From assembly GCA_036940085.1 (NCBI GenBank), contig JALLBK010000079.1, forward strand, positions 1 through 38,655: a stretch of DNA of 38,655 bases, in the 5' to 3' direction. Source of the DNA: Discostella pseudostelligera (lineage: Eukaryota > Bacillariophyta > Thalassiosirophyceae > Thalassiosirales > Thalassiosiraceae). The number at the start of each line of letters is the position of its first letter. Positions within the stretch are counted from its first letter, which is position 1. A program made the position numbers and the translations under genes. Below, piece after piece: positions 28,880 through 38,655 of this stretch. The notes under the pieces are model-generated. The model saw only the letters and a list, made by a program, of their open reading frames with translations, did no database searches and was not told the DNA's origin.

Positions 28880-30422
28880 ATGGCCCCATCGAATCAATTA
28901 TCTCCTTCTTCTCGCGGCCGCGTTTCCATCTCGTTGTCGCCGACCTCATCATCATCATCATCACCACCACCACCACCACCTCGTACGCCCTCGTCGGACT
29001 ACGCGAGGCTACTGCCAAGCCCAAAGAAGAACGATGAGAACAGAGGCATAGCGACGATAAGCAAGCATGATGCACGTAGGCAGACGTGCCGCTGTTCTCC
29101 GAGGACGACTAGTTCTACTCACTTCAAAAGTATGGCGTTCCTAACTCCCCTGCTCGTCGGGACGTGTCTCTGGAAGAGTGGAATTGACTTGCTGGAAAAA
29201 GTGCATTCTTCGGTGGCCAGGTTGTCAAGGGGGGTGGTACATTACGAAAGCAACATGTATACCGAACACTTTCGTTCTTTTTTAGATAAGGATATCCGAC
29301 CAGATTACTTCCCCTTTCTATTAGACAACAACACTCTCCTTTGTCCAATTGTGCATCGGGAACGTATCTTTTCCGGTCGACCAAGGGACAAGGCGGCAAT
29401 TGAGATGATACACACGGGGTTATCAGTAGAGCTATCATCGTCTCTCAATGACCAACATAATTTCTCCAAAAGAAATCCTCTTCCAATACTAATAACAAAT
29501 CTTGACGAGAGTCAATGCAATCAAGATTACTATGATTTCCCTCGGCTGACATGGTCCATCCCAGCATTGAAACATCATATGGAATGGTGTCAAATAGTGC
29601 CCATTCCATCGTATGAGATATGGAGAGAGTATAGTAAGAAGCGTGCCACCACAAAATATTGGGATGAAACCTTTACTTTGAAGTCGAAAGAATATCCCTG
29701 GAAGAATAAAACCAATGCTGCTGTGTGGCGCGGAACCTCCACATATAATTACAACTATACTGGACATGATTTGAATGACACGCCACGAGGACGATTAGTT
29801 CGATTGAGCATTAAGCATCCTAATTTGATTGATGCAGGATTTGTGAAGTTGGCTCAGCAGTTTCAGAATGCCACATTTACCGAAAAGAATGAAACAATAC
29901 TAACGGAGAGGATGAGATTCGAAGATATGATGAATTACAAGGCAATTATTGATATTGATGGAAATGATTGGTCATCTCGCTTCCCGAAGCTGTTGTGTAT
30001 GAATAGTGTTGTAATAAAGGTATGTGTGTCGGTGTGCATGAAAGTGTATGATTTATTGGATAGCATTAACAAATGTTGCTGTATTTCATTTTCAGATTGA
30101 TCCAGACTTCATCGAGTACTTTTATCATGAACTGCAGCCAATGGTGCACTATGTTCCTGCGTCGATAGAGAATTTGACTAAAGTGGCAGCCTATGTATTT
30201 GATCAGAAGAATGAAGTGGAAATGAGAGACATTGTTAAATCGGCAAACTCATGGTGTAGGACGAAAATGATCCCCGAGAGATTGGCAAAGGATATGATGT
30301 CTCAGTTAGATACGTACGAGGTGATGCTCAGTGATTATCTGCGCAAGCATAATATCACCGATGAAGCATTGGCATCGTCCTTGCGTCAATATGATGATTT
30401 TATTCCATGTTTTGATAAGTAA
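28880..30422 (+). CDS. Glycosyltransferase family 90 (CAP10/Rumi-like)
   Basis: Two exons, 28880-30019 and 30096-30422, joined at GTATGT...TTTCAG in phase; about 488 residues. Family 90 enzymes transfer xylose or glucose in the secretory pathway. Visible landmarks are AAVWRGTSTYNY, TPRGRLVRLSIKHPNLIDAGF, the highly conserved IDIDGNDWSSRFPKLLCMNSVVIK, and after the intron DPDFIEYFYHELQPMVHYVPAS. The first 80 residues are Ser/Pro-rich and basic. A weak hydrophobic stretch (about 85-99, MAFLTPLLVGTCLW) could be a type II signal anchor, placing the enzyme in the Golgi. Donor and acceptor sugars cannot be told. The length fits the family. Confidence 0.9.
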
Positions 30423-30549
30423 TAACGATGAAACTATAAAGTAAGTTATCGTACTCCTAAACATCATTATCAATTTGCATCGATGTGGACAAGAATTCAT
30501 TTTCAGCTGAGCAATTCGAGAAGACAATAATATCACACAACAGCATAAA

Positions 30550-33333
30550 TTATAACACCTCTCGATGCGCTGCGGCGATGATTGCAATGCCAGAGAATAC
30601 AGTTGCCCAAACTGACAGCTCGCTCAGAATTTGTATGTCATTCAGAGTTGACATATCACTAAGCGACGACACGGAAATGTCTCTCGTGGTGGAAAAGGAC
30701 CACATCCTCTCTGATGTTGCAATTGCCATGGGCTTCATTTCCTCAACTTCCAAAATGTTGTTACTGGATGATCTGCTAGCCGTTTCCATCGCTATCCTTT
30801 CGGGTGCAGTTTTGATAACTTCCCACTCTAGCCGGAGCAATGCCCAAATCGTACGACGGAAAATTTCCGCCAATGCTACGAACAATCCTGCAAATAATTG
30901 AAAGTCCGGATCCGTGTACGCACTCACAATCAATCCCGTCGTTCGGGAGAGGTATACGGGTGGTATCAATGTGATCATTCCAACAAATCGTAAGCAGAAA
31001 TTGATAACAAATATAACATGGTACATCCACGTGCGCTTATATAATCGCTTCGAACGAAGGGTGTACGGCCACCACCAGAACCATTCCCTACGATCTGCGG
31101 TGGCGTAATAATATCCCAAATTAGATTCGCGTTCCAAGAGTCCCCAATCCATAAATACATCCCACCAAACTTGATACAATGTGGTGATAAAGAAACACAT
31201 CATCCAAAGCGGGTTCTGCTTTACGCTCGGATTGAAGAGACCGAAGGTAGACACCTCGGCCGCGAGTAGATACTTCAATGCATTTCCCAGGTACGGCCAA
31301 CGTTGTTTGGCATCATAACATTGTCGTAAATTTTGCATGAATCGCCACCATAAACTTCATACATTGGATTACGGGATGAACAAAACCAATGTGTGAGAGG
31401 AGTGGAGAAGGAAGTGACGAAGTAAAATTACATTTGCCTCTCAGTTCAGTACAAATAATACAACTTACGGACTCAATGTACAAGCCGGCAATACCACAGT
31501 ATGCAACAACCAACTCCGTTCCAATGGTATCGCAGCCGCATCCATGGTATACATATCCGAACTCCACCATGCCTTCAACCCCAATGGTACGAACAATATC
31601 GTAAATGCCAAATCTTGCAATGGACGGACAATGGATGTTAATATATCTCCAAGGAATCCATCCCGAAATGTTACGGGGTAGAAGGGTGCACACCATGTCA
31701 AACTTAATATATTCCATACGACACCTCGTTTCTTCCATGGAATGCATATTGCCAAGAAAGATAATCCAAAGAGTGTCAGTGGAAACAATGGTGCGGCAAC
31801 ATTGGCAACAAATTTCATATATTGTTGTCCCAATACATGATCGGATGCTTGATCGATATAACGTCCTCCCTCGGCACTACTAATGGTAAAGAAGATTAAG
31901 AAGATGCATGTGATGGTAAGAATGTCGAGGGAGGCACCGAGTACTGAAGCGGGCGAGGGTGGTTGAGGATAATGTTGTTGATGTGCCGTGGGTAGTTGGT
32001 CATTGTCGTCATCGCTTGTATCGAATGTTTGGATGACAGTAGTAGTCTCCATGGGTGCAGCTACTGCAGCGGCAGCCGCAGCAGCCGCGGCTGCGGCAGC
32101 AGAAATACGGGATGGACTCGTCGCACCACCACCACCACCACCACCAAGTAATGACGCAGCAGCTGATTTCTCACTGCCCTTTGGATTGCCAATGCTAGTC
32201 GTAATACTAGTTGCAATTGCAGTGGTAGGCACAGCAGCAGTAACTGCCGAAGATATGGGACTATTCTTCCGTCGCTTCAAACTATGCAACGAACCATCCT
32301 TGGGATATTCCACACTCATTTCGCCACTACTGATGCTACCACTACTACCCCAATTGCCACTTCTATCGCCACTTCCGCCACCACCAATAATACCTTTTAT
32401 TCTTCGTCGATTCCGCTGTTTGTTGTAAGTACGTTTAGGAACAAGACGGAGCAATCTCCTACCCCATTGTGCATGATGATGCAGCGGTAGTGATGCCGGT
32501 GGTGGTGGTGCGAATAATAATTTCCCTACAGCACGGGATGTAATTCGCACTACTTGTCTATTGGATGATGCTTCTTCTTCTTCTTCTATCTTCCTACCAA
32601 TTTCTTCTTCGTAATGATCATTATCATCACGATAATTGATTTTCTCCCCCATTGCCAATGAGGCTCCATTAGCAGTAGCATTAGCAGTAGTTGCCGTTGT
32701 TGTTAATGCTGCTGCGGATGTTTCAATTGTCACCGAGGTTCGTTCGGCCCATTCCCAAAGATGCAATGCCAACGCTGCACACGCTAATAGAAATGCACCT
32801 TCGGTAACAATACGAAATACACGTAAAGAGGGTGGATGTCGAGAGAGGGCGGTAATAAATGCCAAATGATGATGGTGGTGGCGCTGCTGCTGCTGTTGCG
32901 ATAGAGAATCCAATGCCGATTGGTAGTAGTTGGAATCAGTGAGCATGTAGAGACATAATAGTAATGGTGCTAGAAGACATAATTTACGTTGGATTGTGAT
33001 GGTATTGGTATAGGTGGTGGTGGTGAATGATGTTGTTGTTGGCGGTCGTGGCGGTAGTGACGCTTGCGTCGGTAGTTTCAGTTGCTGCTGCTGTCGATGC
33101 TGAGGCGACGCTGCTGTTGAAGAAATTAGTGTCAATGGTTCCAAATCATTCTCTGGACCATCAATTATGTTTTCATTCGACTCGACATCATCATCATCAT
33201 CATTGTAGTAATTATTGATGGCATTGTTGTTATTGCTGTTGCTGCGTGGTGGCGGGGCCGTCGCTACGCTTCTCTCCCCCTGCTCCCGAGAGGAAGGTAG
33301 CGGCTCGTTCTTCTTACTGGTTAGCTCAAACAT
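30550..33333 (-). CDS. EXS-domain multipass membrane protein (XPR1/ERD1-like, no SPX)
   Basis: Two exons on the minus strand, 33333-31469 and 31354-30550, with a GTAAGT donor and 114-bp intron in phase; about 889 residues. The first ~430 residues are mostly low complexity (Gln, Ser, Gly, a long Ala run) with two hydrophobic segments. The C-terminal part is the EXS domain: SPLWWRFMQNLRQCYDAKQRWPYLGNALKY, TTLYQVWWDVFMDWGLL, YYATADRREWFWWW and FVALAEIFRRTIWALLRLEWE. EXS proteins include the phosphate exporter XPR1/PHO1 and the yeast Golgi retention protein Erd1. No SPX domain is seen, favouring an Erd1-type or diverged role. It shares a 227-bp divergent promoter with the ALKBH8-like gene. Confidence 0.87.
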
Positions 33334-33559
33334 TTCGGATTCCTGTCGCGATTGATTGCTCTATCATCTACTATACACTGTCACTGTCACTGTCACTGTC
33401 ATGAGGAGCCGAGAGCGACCGACGGGCGGAAGGTGGGTGGATAGGAGAGCGACGGACACCATGGTCATGGTCAACATTATTAGGAGTACCATATTGTTTA
33501 ACGCAATGCAACGCAACGGTAGATAATGGCGAAGATAATAATATGGCGAGAAGAAGCAT
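33334..33559. promoter_or_regulatory. Bidirectional promoter with (CACTGT)4 and GGCG elements
   Basis: A 226-bp gap between divergent starts. It holds four CACTGT units (33376-33399), probably in the 5' UTR of the EXS gene. Three ATGGCGA/TTTGGCGA elements lie at 33526, 33543 and 33560, and ATGGCGGGAAG follows at about 33575 inside the predicted first codons of the other gene. That overlap suggests the ALKBH8-like start could lie further downstream. Confidence 0.5.
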
Positions 33560-36500
33560 TTGGCGAAAAACGAAAATGGCGGGAAGAAAAGTGACCCTTC
33601 CACCTTCGTTCCACCGCCACCCAAATTATTTTGCCACGACGACGGCAATGGCCATGGCGACTTTACAATCCCCACGCGTGGCATCCATATTCTTATTATC
33701 TACGTCTTGGTTTGCTTGAATATTATCATCAGAAGCATCATGTTGCCCAACGGTGGTGATAGTGGCAGTGGCAGCTGTGGCGATGAACGTGGGCGTGGGG
33801 AAAGAGGAGGGAGCGTCGCTCGAACTAGCACAACAACTACTAGCCGCGGTCGAGCTCGAGATGTAGTGACATTTGCCACTGTCCTACCCCATGAACCTCT
33901 TCCAATAGTACCAATCGCCACAAATTTAATACCCACTTCTTCTTCGTCATCAACGACTTCGTCGGCGGCGGCGGCGGCGGTGGCTGCGGCTGACCCCCAG
34001 AACCAAGAACAGAATGACAAGCTAACTCAATACGGATTTGTCCACATCCAGGGGGCATTCACTCCCAAACAGCCTGCCACTAATTCAATTGATGGAACGA
34101 ATCCAGATTCAAACCATCCACCGCAAGCAAAATCATCGGAGCAGCAGCAGCAACATCAACAACACCTTGACAATGATAGTGAAAGTGGAAATGTGAAAAA
34201 GTGCATGTGTCACGACATCACTTACATTGAACAGACTGTCAAAGCCAATTTGAAGCATTTGTTATCATCATCATCGTTATCTTTGGGGGATGATATTGCA
34301 GAGGGCCTACTTTCGGCAACGGTGGTGTCATCGCCATCTTCCACAACACCAACAGAATCTACTGCCGCCACCACCACCACTACTTACAATTCCAATAACA
34401 ACACCAACAGCAACAACATTAGCAGAATACGACTAACCACATCCAACCCTTATTCGGCACGCACCATTGTTTCGAGACTGCGAAGGGCGGGCTACTCACC
34501 CCAAGATTTGCTTGTATCATCATCATCAAAGAATAACTCCTCTTCCTGTCCCCATGGATGTGGGGGACGTTATTCCGGTAAGGCACTGCAAGTGAGCCAG
34601 GTGGCACCAATAATCACCTCGGTAGAAGAGGATGGTGTCAATGATTATGAAAATGAGACTAATGATGACGTAGTAGGTAGTGGTGACCATGATGGAGAGA
34701 ACGACGACGAAGATAATGATGGTACTAGCCTACGATGGCCACGTGCGGCACCACCCAAATTCCGTAGGCTGATGCTTACACTGCCACCACCACCAACTGC
34801 AACTACTGCTACTACCAGTGCAAACATAACACGAGTCAAGGGAGGCAGAACCAAGTCATTATTGAGCGATGATGAAAAGGAGGTGGAAATGGAAAGTCGA
34901 CGAAGGAAGACTCGATTTGTGTATGTTGAGAATATCATTGATCGGATGGCCATTGCAGTGTCTCCATCAGCATCAACAACGACGATTACGACGGAGGCGC
35001 CACCAACTAATACTTCTTGTAACGTTGATGATGAACAAGGTGATGTTGTGGCAATAGTAACAGACTGTTTGCTTGCCTTCCTCCAAGGTAACGAGAGTAT
35101 GCAACATTCCTCATTGGCAGCGTTACTACAGTCATCGTCATCTTCTACTGCTGAAATGCTGATGGGTGTGATCGAGGATGACATTCGGCATGCCTTTATG
35201 GATGCATTGCGAGATGCTCTACATCGTGATCTCTTTTCTCCTGCCGGTTCGTCGTCATCCTCGCTATTAACACCATCATCAGAAACAATCAAGCATGCTA
35301 GCCATCTTGGTGTGGAGGTGTTCATGAAACCCACTGCAGGAACTAAGAAAAAGGGAAACAAACACAAAACCGACATTGGCAATGGCAGCAGCGGCAGCAA
35401 TACGAATGCAACTCGTCATCCTTCTGGCATGTACGATCACTTGCATATTGGAATGAGAAGTCACGAGGATGCTACCAAGCTGATACGGTTGTGGCAAGGT
35501 ACATGCATCACGTTGATGATTCACCCACCTCAATCTTTACTCGGGTTGATTGCATTATCTTCAAAGACGGCAGTTCCATTACCAACCACGACAACGATCA
35601 ACATTCAAACTGGTAAACTCTTTCTGGACTATGCAGATCGATTACTCTCCAAACGAATGAAGAAGGTGGTTGGTAATCAATCCAAGGATGGCATTGGTGG
35701 TAGTAGCAACAACGATATTGACTCCACCAATCTACTCGCTACCGGTCACCCCTACAGTAGTGAATGCACCTCCTCCACAGATAACGTGCACGTACCAGGC
35801 TTGTACTTACTCCATGACTACATTGACTCCGCGGACATGGAGCAGGTACTATTGGCAGCATTGGCGGGACCACACGCTCCGTGGGCACCTCGACAGTACA
35901 CTCAGAGTGGTGGATCGATCAAACGGCGGGTGCAACATTATGGATATGTCTTTGACTATGAGAGTTCAGATGTATTGAGACGTGATTACGATGATTATGG
36001 TAATGTCAATGTTGCGGGAGAGAAGGGTGCATGTCGCGCCGACGAAGTGAAGATGAAGCATAGTTGTCCACCTTTACCTTCAATATGTCCGACACGACAA
36101 ATGGTATCGCAAATGACCAACGAGGATGTAGAAGAATACATTACTGATGCCGTGGCACATGTGAAGGGATGGGAGCTATTAGCGGGTATTATCGAACGGA
36201 CGAGGCGGTTCAACTTTGCATCCATCTCTTCTGCATCATCATCATCATCACGTCACGATGCTGATCTTGTAGTTGATGGTGATGGTGATGAAGATAATGC
36301 CGGCCATCCAAATGAACAGCATGAAACCTCGGCTATAGCGTCACTAAAAGCCAGCACTCCGAACGATTCTCTACACCAACAACAATTTCTAGACCAACAC
36401 CACCACAAGCAACTGATGTATCCTCATATAAATCAACTTACCATAAATGAATATACCCCAGGGCAGGGTATTGGTTCTCATGTCGATACAGAGACAGCAT

Positions 36501-37955
36501 TTGACGATGGATTACTACTTATTACGCTCGGTGGTGGTATTGTTATGGAGTTCCGTGAGGTTGTCAATGATGATGATACCACGGCCAATAACGACGAGGA
36601 GAAATGGGGCGACAATGACACCAAACTTGAAAGGAGGAAAAAGTCGGTCTACCTCCCACCGAGGTCGTTAGTACTACTATCCGGAGATGCCAGGTACAAA
36701 TGGGAGCATATGATTGTAAGTCGAATGACGGACACGGTGAATGGAAAGGTAGTGCCTCGAAAATTGAGAGTCAGCCTAACCTTGAGGACTGCACTGACGA
36801 AGCCATCCAAAGTACCATCAGGCGGTGGAGGACGACAACAACGCCAGGCGCAGCAAGTGCCTCTGCCTATTTACGAAACTGCGGTATTCCCTCCTCGATG
36901 GGGGCAGTTGTCGGACGAGGATGCTGATGCATTTGCCGCCTCAAACCACACTGCTGGATCTTTCATCACCGACAGATCCGATCTCGTCACGCCCAACACG
37001 GAAAGCAAACACGTACATGACGTGTACGATGCCATCGCTACTCAATGGCATCATACTCGGGGGAAAAGAGGTGTACTATGGCCTGGAGCTACTCATTTCC
37101 TAGAGAGATTGCCGCGAGGCTCAGTGGTTGCGGATATCGGATGTGGTGATGGAAAGTACTTCTCTGCCATAACAGCCGCTTCGTCGTATGTGATCGGAAT
37201 GGATATATCGTGAGTGAGAGGAGTCGGTTTGATTCATCATCCTCGTTGTATACCTATTTGACTCAACCGCTCATCGTATCGACTAAAAATTGATTCTATT
37301 CACCAGCGAGCCTCTCTTGAAAACCGCGGCAGCGTCGACAGTGGATGAAACCTTGGACGGACCACAGTATCAACTCTTATCCAAAGAAAAACGCGCGTTA
37401 AGCTTAAGCCCTGCAGTGGTTGTTGCAGACTGTATCCATGTACCTTTACGTGACGAAAGCTGCGACGCAGCAATTTGCATTGCCGTCATGCATCACTTGA
37501 GCACGGAAGGTAGACGTGTACGCTGTCTTGCGGAGCTTCGGCGCATTGTAAAAGTGGGAGGATTGATTAATGTCCAGGCTTGGGCCTTGGAACAGGAAGA
37601 TGATAGTAAACGAAAGTTCCATGGTACTGACGTCCTCGTGCCATTTAACGCTCAACCCAAGTATCTTGATTCGAGTTCTAATCACGAGAGTGCTGATGAG
37701 AGTGGAATCGCAGAAGATGGTCGAATAGAGAAGGTCTCGGACACATGCAAAAGTAAAGGAGTAGCACAAATGATGGCAGAGAAGTACAGTGGAGCCGAGT
37801 TTGATAGCAAGAAGAATTTGGTCGTTTTCCAAAGATATTGCCACATGTACAGGAAAGGCGAACTTGAACTCTTGTGTGCAAAGGTGCCCGGTCTTGAGGT
37901 ATTGGAAAGCTCATATGAACGTGGTAATCATGTTGTGTCATTACGGGCTAGTTAA
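33560..37955 (+). CDS. ALKBH8: ALKBH8-like AlkB dioxygenase / Trm9 tRNA methyltransferase
   Basis: Two exons, 33560-37209 and 37307-37955 (GTGAGT...CACCAG, phase 2); about 1432 residues. The enzyme class methylates the carboxymethyl group of wobble-uridine cm5U in tRNA and, through its AlkB domain, hydroxylates it. An RRM-like remnant (LFLDYADRLL, SSTDNVHVPGLYLLHDYID) lies near 690-760. The AlkB core has PHINQLTINEY, GIGSHVDTETAF (H974, D976), YKWEHMI (H1050) and RKLRVSLTLRT. The methyltransferase has VHDVYDAIATQWHHTR, DIGCGDGKYF (about 1192), VVVADCIHVPLRD, AVMHHLST and INVQAWALEQ. The first 650 residues are mostly low complexity, making it about twice the human length. Met at 33740 is an alternative start that would free the promoter elements. 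Confidence 0.92.
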
Positions 37956-38655
37956 TTTTGTGGTGCTGGTCTACTAAATTAATAACCCTACTAATCTAGA
38001 TCTACTCCAACAATAACCCTCCGCTATTGCCTTTGCAGGACCAATCTGCTTGTTTTCTGGGGCTCCGAACAGCCCGAGCGGCACACCAACCGCAGCAGAA
38101 CCCATGAATTCTCACCTTAGTCCTTAGTGCAACCAAGTCACCTCAGCCGATCTCAGTGGGGGAAAATAACAGTATTAGGGGATTGGCCCCAATCCTGTCA
38201 TCACCATCTCCCCTTGTTATCCAGGACTCTTTTTTTATCTCCAGGCTACTTGTCCGGCTCGTGATCATCATAGATGATGTTCAATTGTAGGATGTATGTG
38301 AGGTAAGAAAGTAGTTTCAGCACTGGATTTGCTGCTATGCTGGTCTGTAGGTAGCAGCAAGCAATCACAAGGAGCTAGGTGAGCAAGGGCATTGTCATTA
38401 TTGTTGTTGTTGAAATAGAAAACTCACCTGCTGTAGAACAAACATGCGCCACCTTTTCCATCATTAAAGAAGCTTGTTGACACTTCTTCTTCTCCTCCTC
38501 TCCTAGACCATGATGGTGTTCATGATGCTCGTGACAATGAAGTGTTATGGAGCATGTTGACCTGTTCATGAATGTTTGACATAGGCCAGTGGTTCACCCC
38601 TGGTTCCAGGTGTAACTTTGATTCCAGGTGGAACCTAAATTCGCTGACAGGGTGA
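37956..38655. other. Right-edge spacer, possible start of a minus-strand gene
   Basis: About 700 bp with no firm gene. On the minus strand an ATG at 38569 opens 48 codons (MNRSTCSITLHCHEHHEHHHGL..., KVAHVCSTAG) ending at a GTGAGT donor near 38425. A candidate acceptor (CTCACCTAG) lies near 38378, but the next exon has no known domain. A direct repeat TTCCAGGTG with outer GGTTCC/GGAACC lies at about 38602-38635. Confidence 0.35.

Noticed and set aside
32040..32160. Ala and Gly triplet runs as a possible expansion locus or mobile repeat
   Set aside because: They are coding homopolymer runs in the EXS protein, a common property of low-complexity regions throughout this window.
1..38655. CRISPR arrays, bacterial operons, phage or viral gene blocks
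   Set aside because: No regularly spaced repeats, no capsid, polymerase or integrase genes; introns and gene spacing are those of a eukaryotic nuclear genome.

Overview
The window looks like nuclear DNA of a diatom, probably a centric (thalassiosiroid-like) species. The reasons are many short GT-AG introns of about 65-155 bp, compact gene spacing on both strands, a signal peptide followed by an ADA|FATP cleavage motif of the kind that starts diatom plastid presequences, and several protein families well represented in stramenopiles. The species assignment is inference. No rRNA, tRNA, CRISPR array or bacterial-style operon was seen.

Left third (1-13.4 kb): a plastid-targeted coiled-coil protein with a duplicated KSRWG motif; a small coiled-coil reading frame on the minus strand broken by one in-frame stop; a MYG1-family exonuclease; a four-exon Pfs2/WDR33-type polyadenylation factor carrying a C-terminal KH domain; a five-exon superfamily 1 RNA helicase with an N-terminal RING/IBR-like zinc region; and a minus-strand gene joining a helix-turn-helix-like region to a short-chain dehydrogenase fold that has lost its catalytic Tyr and Lys.

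Middle (13.7-26.3 kb): a large RS/H-rich SR-like protein; a secreted M12B-type metalloprotease-like protein whose zinc-binding motif is destroyed and which ends in lysine/proline repeats; a HAD-like protein running by a plausible intron into an LRR plus 2-oxoglutarate oxygenase-like unit; and a single-exon MFS transporter with a 5' hairpin and an upstream palindrome.

Right third (26.5-38.7 kb): a complete terminal-inverted-repeat DNA transposon (26540-28276) with a 7-bp ATAATAA target duplication and two overlapping reading frames; a GT90 glycosyltransferase; an EXS-domain membrane protein; and, divergent from it, an ALKBH8-type AlkB plus Trm9 methyltransferase for wobble-uridine modification. 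The last 700 bp hold at most the first exon of a minus-strand gene.

A recurrent TTTGGCGGGAA / TGGCGCGCC (E2F/DP-like) element marks at least six gene starts and is the strongest shared regulatory signal. Several genes concern RNA (MYG1, WDR33-KH, SF1 helicase, SR-like protein, ALKBH8), but they lie on both strands and I see no evidence that they form one operon-like system. Exon borders were assigned by eye from GT/AG signals, reading-frame phase and family alignment from memory; no search was run.
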